From the NCBI RefSeq assembly GCF_001509485.1, contig NZ_LLZI01000058.1, positions 1-10,668 of the forward strand: DNA of 10,668 bases. Reading direction: 5' to 3'. Position numbers and translations under genes: made by a program. This stretch comes from Streptomyces sp. NRRL F-4489 (lineage in GTDB: Bacteria; Actinomycetota; Actinomycetes; Streptomycetales; Streptomycetaceae). Below, piece by piece: positions 1 to 8,202 of this stretch (position 1 is its first letter; every line of letters begins with the position of its first letter). A model generated the notes under the pieces. That model saw nothing but the letters and a program-made list of their open reading frames with translations, was not told where the DNA came from and ran no database searches.

Positions 1-2706
<2,706 letters not shown>

Positions 2707-2788
2707 CAGGAGCACGGCGGGGCTCTCCGGCGCCGAGCACATCGGCCGGTGCGTCAGCAACCATCGGCACTGAACGGAGCCCCATGCC

Positions 2789-2947
2789 GTGCCCGAGTGG
2801 AGTTTCACCCTCCGCATCGATCAGGCCCTCACGCCCGTGCCGCCCGACCTCATCGTCGCCGACTGCGCACTACGGCTCGCCGACGCCCTCGAAGGCACGG
2901 ACGTCCCGCCGGGGACGCTCCCGCTCCCTGGGGCTGCCGGCGGCTTA
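2789..2947 (+). pseudogene. Possible remnant of a small unknown gene
   Basis: From a GTG at 2789 the reading frame looks coding for roughly 45-50 codons (GC-rich third positions, mixed hydrophobic/acidic sequence beginning MPEWSFTLRID), then degenerates into Pro/Arg/Gly-rich translation near a rare TTA codon at 2945-2947. The opening resembles small streptomycete proteins that begin MPEW-x-F; that resemblance is from memory and unconfirmed. No ribosome-binding site is obvious. I read it as a truncated relic rather than a functional gene. Bases 2707-3111 hold only this fragment, the fragment ending at 3140, and a weak long-loop inverted repeat (GGGGCTC at 2719-2725, GAGCCCC at 2777-2783). Confidence 0.25.
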
Positions 2948-3029
2948 GCGATGGCCCTGCGGCGGGCGGCCTGCTCTCCGCCCGCCCCCGGGCGCCGCAC
3001 CGGCTCGCGGCCGCCTACCGCCGGTTCGG

Positions 3030-3140
3030 ACAGCCATACCCGGGGCGGAACCGGTGCGGGCGGCCGTCCGCATCCCGGCGCGGATGGTTCACCTGATCAG
3101 GGAGGCGTGCGATGCCGTCGAGCGTTCCGACGTTCGCTGA
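3030..3140 (+). pseudogene. Possible C-terminal remnant of the small protein that precedes DUF6879 genes
   Basis: In the frame ending at TGA 3138-3140, the stretch PGAEPVRAAVRIP (about 3039-3077), followed by a helix-like segment with IREAC, resembles the end of the 68-residue protein at 6634-6840 (LPENETVVRIP, then KRVAREHLT). Shared points are the Pro-x-x-Glu, the VRIP and the Arg-Glu pair. As in that cassette, the frame runs a short way into the following DUF6879 gene (29 bases here, 17 there). No N-terminal half with a start was found upstream in this frame; a TAG lies at 2946-2948. Either the gene is truncated or the match is chance. Confidence 0.3.
3099..3105 (+). promoter_or_regulatory. 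Ribosome-binding site of the first DUF6879 gene
   Basis: AGGGAGG lies 6 bases before the ATG at 3112 and fixes that start. Confidence 0.7.
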
Positions 3141-3639
3141 GATGATCGCCGGGTGCACCGCATCGGCCGTGCACCTGGAGATGCGCGACGTCTACGCCGT
3201 GGACTACGAGAAGGGGCCGTTCGCGGACTGGAGGCGAGGCTTCCGGCACGATCCGGCGGACCGGGCCTCGTGGTGGCGGCCCTGGCTCGACGTGGTCCAG
3301 GAGGCCGTGTCCCGCGGCGTCGTCGTGCGACGGGCCCGGATCGTCTCCGAGCCGGTCAGCGAGTACACCCGGTTCCTGTACGACGGCACGTTCACCAACG
3401 CTGCCGCGGGCGAGCAGGTGCGCTGGCTGCCGCGTCGCCGGGCATCGGACCTCGCGCTGCCGGGCAACGGTTTCTGGCTGTTCGACGGGCGGGTGGTCCG
3501 TTGGAACCACTTCGAGGGGGACGGCACTTCGGGCGGGCCGGAGGTCAGGGCGGACCCGGCTGCGGCCAATCTGTGCGCCGAAGCGTTCCAGGGCGTATGG
3601 TCGCGAGCCGTCCCGCACGACCAGTACGAGATCCGCTGA
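3112..3639 (+). CDS. DUF6879 family protein (first copy)
   Basis: A 175-residue soluble protein with the features I associate with DUF6879: HLEMRDVY at 21-28, WWRPW at 54-58, RARIVSEPVSEY at 74-85, GEQVRWLPRR at 100-109, FWLFDGRVVRWN at 121-132, and a C-terminal VWSRAVPHDQY at 162-172. There is no signal peptide or membrane segment. The biochemical role of the family is unknown to me. Members commonly sit directly upstream of a helix-turn-helix/DUF5753 gene, as this one does (24 bases to 3664), which suggests a partner or effector of that regulator. Here the downstream regulator is broken, so this copy may be an orphan. It is clearly diverged from the second copy at 6120-6650. Confidence 0.85.
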   Translation: MPSSVPTFAEMIAGCTASAVHLEMRDVYAVDYEKGPFADWRRGFRHDPADRASWWRPWLDVVQEAVSRGVVVRRARIVSEPVSEYTRFLYDGTFTNAAAGEQVRWLPRRRASDLALPGNGFWLFDGRVVRWNHFEGDGTSGGPEVRADPAAANLCAEAFQGVWSRAVPHDQYEIR

Positions 3640-3663
3640 CAGAAGGTACCGGCCGGCCTGCTC

Positions 3664-3953
3664 ATGCCCCGCTCTCCGTCCTCCTCGGCGCAGGCGGCCC
3701 GCGAAGCGATCGCGCGGCGGCTGCGTGAGCTGCGGAAGAGGGCCGGGCTGACGGTGACCGAACTGGCGGGCCGGTGCGGGTGGCACCACGCGACCGCCTG
3801 GTGTCGATCGAACTGGCCTCCGCCCGAGTAAGAATCACGCAGCCCGCCGAAATCGCCCTGTACCTCAAGGCATTCGAGCGCCTGCGTGCCCTGGCCGTCT
3901 ACGGCGCGGCCGCGCGCGCCCTCGTCGCGCGGGCCGTGGAGGTGTTGGACTGA
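3664..3953 (+). pseudogene. Helix-turn-helix/DUF5753 (Scr1/WhiJ-like) regulator with internal deletion
   Basis: Both ends of a typical roughly 280-residue XRE/DUF5753 regulator remain and the middle is gone. The 5' part, from ATG 3664, gives about 43 codons including REAIARRLRELRKRAGLTV and TELAGRCGWHH, the first helices of the helix-turn-helix. That frame then reads out and stops at TAA 3829-3831. The 3' part is in another frame (3789-3953) and gives RLVSIELASARVRITQ, then LKAFERLRALAVYGA and a final segment ending EVLD, the usual C-terminus of DUF5753 proteins. The junction is near 3784-3800. Roughly 180 codons, including most of DUF5753, are missing, and the frames do not match. A DUF6879 gene precedes it, as in the intact cassette at 5293-6650. 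A short product with half a DNA-binding domain is possible but unlikely to work. Confidence 0.8.
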
Positions 3954-3963
3954 CTGCCGTTCA

Positions 3964-3977
3964 CACGGATATTCGTG
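3964..3977. promoter_or_regulatory. Short near-palindrome after the broken regulator
   Basis: CACGGATATTCGTG is a 14-base dyad with one mismatched (G/T) pair, 10 bases after the last stop of the broken regulator gene. It could be a protein-binding site or a small hairpin. Nothing else is evident in 3954-4081. Confidence 0.2.
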
Positions 3978-4081
3978 AGGGCGGGAAAGAGTCCCAGGCA
4001 TCGCCGAGGTGGGCAGGTGGCCTCGTCCCGCCGGTGGGGCGTGTGCTTCCGGGGCGACTCACGCGAGGCTGATGTCGGCCT

Positions 4082-4098
4082 GGTGAGATGTTCACGAG
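4082..4098. repeat. 17-base direct repeat, copy 1
   Basis: GGTGAGATGTTCACGAG is identical to 6637-6653, where its complement contains the GTG start of the second DUF6879 gene. Here it lies outside any gene, between the broken regulator and the lipoprotein gene. It may be a leftover of a deleted or recombined DUF6879 cassette. Confidence 0.55.
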
Positions 4099-4109
4099 TT
4101 CCGGCGGCT

Positions 4110-4132
4110 CTCGGCCTTCTTCGCGGGCCGAG
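4110..4132 (-). terminator. Hairpin after the lipoprotein gene
   Basis: CTCGGCC (4110-4116) and GGCCGAG (4126-4132) form a perfect 7-base-pair stem with a 9-base loop. It begins 3 bases past the lipoprotein stop on the minus strand. There is no T-run, which is common for streptomycete terminators. Its position strongly suggests transcription termination. Confidence 0.55.
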
Positions 4133-4135
4133 TGT

Positions 4136-4888
4136 TCAGGACGTGGGCGCGTCCAGCTTCGGCTTCCGCTTCACGTCGGCCACCTTCACGTCCTCCGTCT
4201 CCGGAGCCCCGAACGCTTCGGTGATCACCCCGCTGCTGGTGCCGGTGACCTCCAAAGCCAAGTGGCCGCCCATCATGCGCAAGTCGATCCTTGCCCGGGG
4301 CGCGCCCGCATGGTTCGGCATCTGGTGAATCCGCGACGCCGGGTAGCCCAGGTCCGACAGCGTCTTGCGCATCGCCTGGTAGCTGATCGCCTTCGTGTTC
4401 TCGAACGCCTTGCTGACGCGCTCGGCGTGCGCCTTGCCGCTGCACTTCTCGGTACCGGTCAGCGGCACCTCCTTGGCCGGAGGCTTGGGCCCGGTGGAGT
4501 CAGAGGCCGGCTTCGACGGCGCGGGGTCGTCCACGGGGACCGGTATCTTCCCGGCGGCGTCCGGAGTTCCTGGCGGGGTCTCGCCCGGTCCGTACTTCGG
4601 CGCCGGCGAAGCCGATCCGCCCGGCAGCTCGTCGGGCTCGGGCCCGCCACCGCCGCCGTTGCCGTTGGGGGCCTGGGGAGCACAGCCCTGCCCCACGCGG
4701 GTCATCAACGAGAGGAACCGCCCCTCCGGCCCGTTGTCGCTCGGCGGGCCACCCGGCCGGGCTGTCGCGGAGACGGCGCCGGCCGCAGGGGTCTCATCGG
4801 TATTGGCGCTCCGGGCGCCGCAGCCGGCCAGGACGACGCAGCCGAGGGCAGCCATCAGCACAGGTCTCGTCAGAGGTCTTCGTCGCAT
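4136..4888 (-). CDS. Putative secreted lipoprotein, function unknown
   Basis: 250 residues from the ATG at 4888. The N-terminus is a lipoprotein signal: an Arg-rich start (MRRRPLTRP), a hydrophobic core, and lipobox LAGC with the acylated cysteine at 23, so the mature protein should be anchored on the outer face of the membrane. Residues about 25-58 are a flexible linker, 70-140 a Gly/Pro/Ser-rich low-complexity stretch, and about 145-245 a folded-looking C-terminal domain (EKCSGKAHAERVSKAF, then MRKTLSDLGYP and IDLRMMGG). Two further cysteines, C69 and C149, could pair. I do not recognise a named family, though similar proteins occur in streptomycetes. Upstream in-frame ATGs at 4903 and 4924 would only lengthen the signal; 4888 is chosen because it gives a standard signal peptide, although no clear ribosome-binding site precedes it. 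A terminator-like hairpin follows, so it is probably transcribed alone. Confidence 0.8.
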   Translation of the reverse strand: MRRRPLTRPVLMAALGCVVLAGCGARSANTDETPAAGAVSATARPGGPPSDNGPEGRFLSLMTRVGQGCAPQAPNGNGGGGGPEPDELPGGSASPAPKYGPGETPPGTPDAAGKIPVPVDDPAPSKPASDSTGPKPPAKEVPLTGTEKCSGKAHAERVSKAFENTKAISYQAMRKTLSDLGYPASRIHQMPNHAGAPRARIDLRMMGGHLALEVTGTSSGVITEAFGAPETEDVKVADVKRKPKLDAPTS

Positions 4889-4922
4889 GCACGGAACATG
4901 CATGACCCTGAACGCCGCGCAC

Positions 4923-4940
4923 ATGAGTAGGGGTACTCAT
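4923..4940. promoter_or_regulatory. Perfect inverted repeat, candidate operator of the lipoprotein gene
   Basis: ATGAGTA (4923-4929) and TACTCAT (4934-4940) form a perfect 7-base inverted repeat around GGGG, beginning 35 bases upstream of the lipoprotein ATG at 4888. The dyad is centred about 43 bases from the start codon, where an operator or core promoter would lie. I cannot name the binding protein. Confidence 0.45.
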
Positions 4941-5025
4941 CCGATGCCACCCGTCCTCACGAACATCGGCTCTGACCGTGTCGCCGTTCTGAGAGACGCG
5001 GGAGTCGGGACCGGTGGCGCGGCCG

Positions 5026-5229
5026 CTACTTCGGGCACGCGTGTGCGTGCCGGTAGATCACCGCGGGCGGGCCGGAGGGGCGTTCGACCTGACCTCGGCG
5101 AGTCAGGTCGAATGCCTGGAGCGGTGCCCTGCACGCCGAGCACCGCTGGCCCTTGGGCGCGTAGGTCGCGTACTCCCACGTCACCTCGGCCGTTTCCGTG
5201 CGGTTCATGCTGTTCGGGCTGTTCGCCAT
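5026..5229 (-). CDS. Small Cys/His-rich protein, possible zinc ribbon
   Basis: 67 residues from the ATG at 5229, preceded by GGGGAGG about 9 bases upstream. After a polar N-terminus comes VTWEYATYAP (about 16-25), then C30-x-x-C33, and near the end H61-x-H63-x-C65. The CxxC plus HxHxC layout could bind one zinc ion, as in a small zinc ribbon. The gene is the last of the minus-strand group, 63 bases after the DUF5753 regulator stop, so it is probably co-transcribed with it. I know no function for it. A role tied to the regulator is inferred from position only. Confidence 0.65.
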   Translation of the reverse strand: MANSPNSMNRTETAEVTWEYATYAPKGQRCSACRAPLQAFDLTRRGQVERPSGPPAVIYRHAHACPK

Positions 5230-5292
5230 TCCGCCGACCTCCCCGGATTGAACTGTCCGAGGCTCATCGTGCTGGGAATCGCGAGAGTTTCT

Positions 5293-6123
5293 CTAGCTGG
5301 TTTCCCGTTCCCTCAAGAAGTCGTCCCGTATTCCCTCGACCAACGTCCGCATTTCCTCTTGTGTGACGGCTAGGCGCTCGAATCCCTCGAACTTGGTCGC
5401 GTAACGCACAATGTCTCGGGGCTCTGTGGTGGTGACCTCGGCGTGCGGGATCTCGACGATGACCAGCCGGTTGTCGAGGAGCGTGAAGGAGCAGCTTGGC
5501 AGGTCTGTCATGGGGGCCGACAGCGGTACGATGCCAATGCTGATATTCGGCATCCTGGACATGGTGATGAGCTTGTCCAGCTGGGCGGCCATCATGGCAG
5601 GCGACACGATACGCCACCTGAGAACCGACTCGGTGATGACAAAGCGGTAGCTGCGCTTCTCGTCGTAAAGGGCTTCTTGCCGGCGCATGCGGGCGCTCAT
5701 CATTTTCTCCAGGGCTTCGGGTGTGTATCCGTGCCTGCTCAACACGGCACGCACATACTCCGGTGACTGGAGCAGTCCGGGAACGCATACGGGCTGAAAA
5801 AGCCGCATGAGTTCCGTCTGGGCCTCGATGGCCCGGATCTCTTCTTGATGCTTGTGCAGCCCGCTGCGGCGGTACAGGCGCCAAGCGGTCACTTCCGTGG
5901 CGGCCTTGCGCGCGTCCTCGGTGAGGCGGGCCTTGACCTCCGCGGGGACCTCCAAGGCCGTGAGGACGCGCTCAACGTCCATCACGCTGGGAGTCAGTGC
6001 CTCGCGTTCGATCTTGCTCAGTTTGCTCGGAGACATGGCGGCGCTGCGGGCGACTGCCTTGGCCGGTTTTCCGCTGGCCGCGCGCAGTTCCCGCAGCGCT
6101 CTGCCGATGCTGATTTCGTTCAC
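5293..6123 (-). CDS. Helix-turn-helix transcriptional regulator, DUF5753 (Scr1/WhiJ-like) family
   Basis: 276 residues. An XRE-type helix-turn-helix occupies about residues 7-60 (GRALRELRAASGKPAKAVAR, then MSPSKLSKIERE). The DUF5753 domain follows at about 90-265, with VPGLLQSPEYVRAVL at 114-128, RMRRQEAL at 135-142 and ITESVLRW at 153-160. The family is described as antitoxin-like or developmental regulators; DNA binding is by the N-terminal domain and DUF5753 may sense a partner protein. The GTG at 6123 is chosen because it overlaps the DUF6879 stop by four bases (GTGA at 6123-6120), the hallmark of translational coupling. An upstream GTG would extend the gene into DUF6879 with no coding support. 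DUF6879 is therefore its most likely direct partner. Base composition is clearly less GC-rich than that of the flanking genes. Confidence 0.88.
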   Translation of the reverse strand: MNEISIGRALRELRAASGKPAKAVARSAAMSPSKLSKIEREALTPSVMDVERVLTALEVPAEVKARLTEDARKAATEVTAWRLYRRSGLHKHQEEIRAIEAQTELMRLFQPVCVPGLLQSPEYVRAVLSRHGYTPEALEKMMSARMRRQEALYDEKRSYRFVITESVLRWRIVSPAMMAAQLDKLITMSRMPNISIGIVPLSAPMTDLPSCSFTLLDNRLVIVEIPHAEVTTTEPRDIVRYATKFEGFERLAVTQEEMRTLVEGIRDDFLRERETS

Positions 6124-6650
6124 TCCGGCTTGTGCCGGGCCCACCATTCGGTGAACGGTGTCGCGAGGTCCATGGCGGTGTCCCGCCGCTCCAGCCATTC
6201 CTGCGTCTGCCTCTCGGGTACGACCTCGGCCCCCAGGAACTCGCCGGCGTCCCCGTAGTTCATGGACACCACGACCTTCTCATCGAACGCCCAGAAGTCC
6301 GGAACCCCTTCCAGCGGATTGGGCTGTTCCGTGGTGTCCAGGATGAAGAACTCCTCCCCGGCTTCCTGGTTCCGGAGGTAGCCCCACCCCAGCTCGAATC
6401 GCAGATAGTCGCTCAAGGGGCGGTCGAGGATGTGCACCCGGTACATGCGCTTACCGGCCTGGGTGGCTTCGCGCACCGTGGTGACCCAGCCAGCCGTCCG
6501 GTAGCTCTCCGGCTGAGGCTCGCCGGCGAGAAACGCCCTGTAGGCTTCCACGCCGCCCGACTTGCTGTAGTCGTCCAAGGTTTCGAGCCGGAACGCCTCC
6601 CGCTCGAATTCGACGAACAGTTTCCCGAAGTCGTCAGGTGAGATGTTCAC
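6120..6650 (-). CDS. DUF6879 family protein (second copy)
   Basis: 176 residues, soluble, no signal peptide. Family landmarks match the first copy in order but not closely in sequence: FRLETLDDY at 20-28, RVHILDRPLSDYLRFEL at 71-87 (compare RARIVSEPVSEYTRF in the first copy), GEEFFILD at 98-105, and DFWAFDEKVVVSMNY at 118-132 (compare GFWLFDGRVVRWN). The start is the GTG at 6650, inside the last codons of the 68-residue gene (17-base overlap), and the stop overlaps the regulator start by 4 bases, so three genes are translationally linked. No activity is known to me. The consistent place before a DUF5753 regulator suggests a cognate pair. Confidence 0.85.
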   Translation of the reverse strand: MNISPDDFGKLFVEFEREAFRLETLDDYSKSGGVEAYRAFLAGEPQPESYRTAGWVTTVREATQAGKRMYRVHILDRPLSDYLRFELGWGYLRNQEAGEEFFILDTTEQPNPLEGVPDFWAFDEKVVVSMNYGDAGEFLGAEVVPERQTQEWLERRDTAMDLATPFTEWWARHKPE

Positions 6651-6840
6651 GAGCCACCCTCTTCAGCAGCGCCATAGGGATGCGGACCACGGTTTCGTTC
6701 TCGGGTAAGCCGATGGTGGCCAGGGCCTCCGCATCGTTCACCTTGAAGCCCTGCACCAGCACGTGTTCGGTGCCCACCATTTCCCACACGGTCGGGCACG
6801 GTCCTTCGTCGCAGTCGCTGGCGAGCTGCCTGAGCTTCAT
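6634..6840 (-). CDS. Small conserved-looking protein of the DUF6879 operon
   Basis: 68 residues from the ATG at 6840, with AGGGGG about 9 bases upstream. It contains MKLRQLASDCDEGPCPTVWE (C10 and C15), then VLVQGFKV at 27-34 and VVRIPMALLKRV at 51-62, a pattern of beta strands ending in an amphipathic helix. Its stop lies 17 bases inside the DUF6879 gene, so the two are co-translated. A C-terminal fragment resembling it precedes the other DUF6879 gene (3030-3140), which suggests it is a standing part of this cassette. The function is unknown. Confidence 0.7.
   Translation of the reverse strand: MKLRQLASDCDEGPCPTVWEMVGTEHVLVQGFKVNDAEALATIGLPENETVVRIPMALLKRVAREHLT
6637..6653. repeat. 17-base direct repeat, copy 2
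   Basis: GGTGAGATGTTCACGAG, identical to 4082-4098. On the minus strand this covers the end of the 68-residue gene and the GTG start of DUF6879. Confidence 0.55.
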
Positions 6841-6873
6841 CGGCTGACCCCCTGTCGGTTGGCGTCCTGCTTG

Positions 6874-6903
6874 ATGCTTCCGAGGCTGTGGGCCGGAGGT
6901 CAA
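6874..6903 (-). promoter_or_regulatory. Weak promoter candidate before the 68-residue gene
   Basis: Reading the minus strand, TTGACC (6903-6898) is followed after 18 bases by AAGCAT (6879-6874). The -35 is good and the -10 poor. If real, it would start a separate transcript for the 68-residue gene, DUF6879 and the regulator within the 110-base gap after DUF397. Confidence 0.2.
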
Positions 6904-6950
6904 GGGATCACAGTTGAGAGAACGGGAAACGGAGGCCAGCCGTTGCTGGT

Positions 6951-7145
6951 TCAGTCGTTCTTCAGTGCCGCTATGAACGAGGCCCAAGCCCTGGCGGTGA
7001 CGATGACCTGGGGGCCGGTGACGTTCTTGCTGTCGCGTATGGCTGTGGCGCCCGGGGCGAGTTGGGTTAGTTCTACGCAGTCGCCCCCGGTGTCGCTGTA
7101 GCTGCTCTTGCGCCATGCGGCGGTGTCGAGGTTCGGTGTGCCCAT
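6951..7145 (-). CDS. DUF397 domain protein
   Basis: 64 residues from the ATG at 7145; GAAAGG lies about 9 bases upstream. The whole protein is one DUF397 domain: WRKSSYS at 11-17, GDCVE at 21-25, RDSK at 37-40, and a final helix beginning about residue 51. BldB of S. coelicolor is a family member that acts in morphological development, and DUF397 genes typically sit beside WhiJ-like helix-turn-helix genes. Here the regulator at 7174-8025 ends 28 bases upstream on the same strand, so the two form the expected pair. It is proposed to bind and modulate that regulator; this is inferred from context. Confidence 0.92.
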   Translation of the reverse strand: MGTPNLDTAAWRKSSYSDTGGDCVELTQLAPGATAIRDSKNVTGPQVIVTARAWASFIAALKND

Positions 7146-7173
7146 TGCTCGCTGCCTTTCGAGGTTTCCGCTG

Positions 7174-8025
7174 CTACAGGTCATTACGCACCTTGGCGGT
7201 CAGGGCCAGGCTGTCTTCAGGGTCCAGGGCGACCGACTGAAGCGCGTCGAAGATGACGGCATACTCCGACGTTTGCTCGAACGTCTCCATGTAGGTCATC
7301 CCTGTGCGGTGCTCGACGGAAACCACGTCGGGATAGGCGGGATTCGGGAAGCTGAACAGCACGAACGAGCCGTTGAGCCCTGCGTGGGCCCCAGCCCGGT
7401 CGGGAATGATGCGCAGTTCGATGCCGTCTCTGCGGGCCATCGTCTCCAGATGGGCGAGTTGCTTGCGCATCGTCTCCCGGCCACCTACTTGGACGCGCAG
7501 TGCTGCTTCACTCTCAATGATGCACAGCCGGGGCGGGTCGGCCCGGTCCAGGAACTCCTGTCGCCTTATGCGCGCTTCCAGTAGTGCTTCCACTCCCTCC
7601 TCCCCGAGGTTGGAGGGACGGGCGGAGAGTACGGCCCGGGCGTAGTCGGGCGTCTGCAGCAACCCGGTGATCAGGACTCCCTGGTACGACCGGATGCACG
7701 AAGCGGTCTCCTCGTAGTGGACGAGGTCCCTTATCGATGGGCGGACGAGGGCCGCGCGGCGCAGCCAGTCTGGTTCGCGGCGTCGGCGAGCCAGCTCCAC
7801 CATGCCGTCGACTTCGGCGGGATCGTCCACTTCGTAGAACGACAGCAGGTCGCGTAGTTCGCCGAGGGAGATGCCGAGGCGGGCGTTCTCGATTCGGTTG
7901 ATCTTCGTGCGGTGGCAGCCGATGCGTTCGGCGGCTTCTTCCGGGGTCTTTCCCGCCTGCTCCCTGAACTCCACCAGCTTCGCGGCAAGGCGGCGCCGCC
8001 ACACCGGCGGTTGCGTCCCGGCCAT
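7174..8025 (-). CDS. Helix-turn-helix transcriptional regulator, DUF5753 (Scr1/WhiJ-like) family
   Basis: 283 residues. The helix-turn-helix spans about 10-65 (VWRRRLAAKLVEFREQAGKT, then GCHRTKINRIENAR), and DUF5753 about 100-280 with ITGLLQTPDYARAVL at 119-133, RIRRQEFLD at 142-150 and IIESEAALR at 159-167. The ATG at 8025 follows AGGGGG by a short gap and gives the family's normal length; an in-frame start further up would add sequence translated from the operator region. It is divergent from the ATPase operon at 8258 and probably controls both itself and that operon through the dyads at 8046-8055 and 8080-8095. It is the partner of the DUF397 gene downstream. Confidence 0.92.
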   Translation of the reverse strand: MAGTQPPVWRRRLAAKLVEFREQAGKTPEEAAERIGCHRTKINRIENARLGISLGELRDLLSFYEVDDPAEVDGMVELARRRREPDWLRRAALVRPSIRDLVHYEETASCIRSYQGVLITGLLQTPDYARAVLSARPSNLGEEGVEALLEARIRRQEFLDRADPPRLCIIESEAALRVQVGGRETMRKQLAHLETMARRDGIELRIIPDRAGAHAGLNGSFVLFSFPNPAYPDVVSVEHRTGMTYMETFEQTSEYAVIFDALQSVALDPEDSLALTAKVRNDL

Positions 8026-8045
8026 GAGGGCCCCCTCTCGACGTG

Positions 8046-8055
8046 TGCGTACGCA
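8046..8055. promoter_or_regulatory. Perfect 10-base palindrome near the regulator start
   Basis: TGCGTACGCA is a perfect palindrome 21 bases upstream of the regulator ATG at 8025, close to where its transcript would begin. It is a candidate repressor site. Confidence 0.35.
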
Positions 8056-8079
8056 GAACCCTAGCCCCTGAGCGCCTAG

Positions 8080-8099
8080 TTGGGACAAGTTCCAATTGG
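8080..8099. promoter_or_regulatory. Dyad TTGGgAC-aa-GTtCCAA with overlapping CCAATTGG, candidate autoregulatory operator
   Basis: TTGGGACAAGTTCCAA at 8080-8095 is an almost perfect 16-base dyad (one G/T pair off, two central bases), and the perfect palindrome CCAATTGG at 8092-8099 overlaps its right arm. It sits in the divergent region 55-75 bases upstream of the regulator ATG. On the minus strand TTGTCC (8087-8082) and TAGGGT (8062-8057) could be a -35/-10 pair with a 19-base spacer, so binding here would cover the promoter. Which regulator binds is unknown; the adjacent XRE protein is the obvious candidate. Confidence 0.45.
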
Positions 8100-8202
8100 T
8101 CGGTTGCAATCTGGCGGCGTTCGGAGCAGTCTGGTTCCCGTAGTCACTCGCCGTGTCGGTTCGGTCACCGGCGTGTGATCTCTCGACTCCGTCATGCGCA
8201 TC

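Noticed and set aside
2719..2783. GGGGCTC/GAGCCCC inverted repeat as a terminator for geosmin synthase
   Set aside because: The arms are 51 bases apart with no supporting inner stem, so a terminator hairpin is unlikely.
4941..4969. CCGATG/CATCGG inverted repeat as a terminator after the Cys/His gene
   Set aside because: Only 6 base pairs with a 17-base loop, and more than 50 bases past the stop.
4937..5179. An 80-codon minus-strand frame overlapping the Cys/His protein
   Set aside because: The competing frame at 5026-5229 has a good ribosome-binding site and ordered Cys/His residues; this one is Arg/Pro/Gly-rich with neither.
5244..5260. ATTGAACTGTCCGAG as a second copy of the 8080-8095 operator
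   Set aside because: It resembles one strand of that dyad only with two bases missing and has no symmetry of its own.
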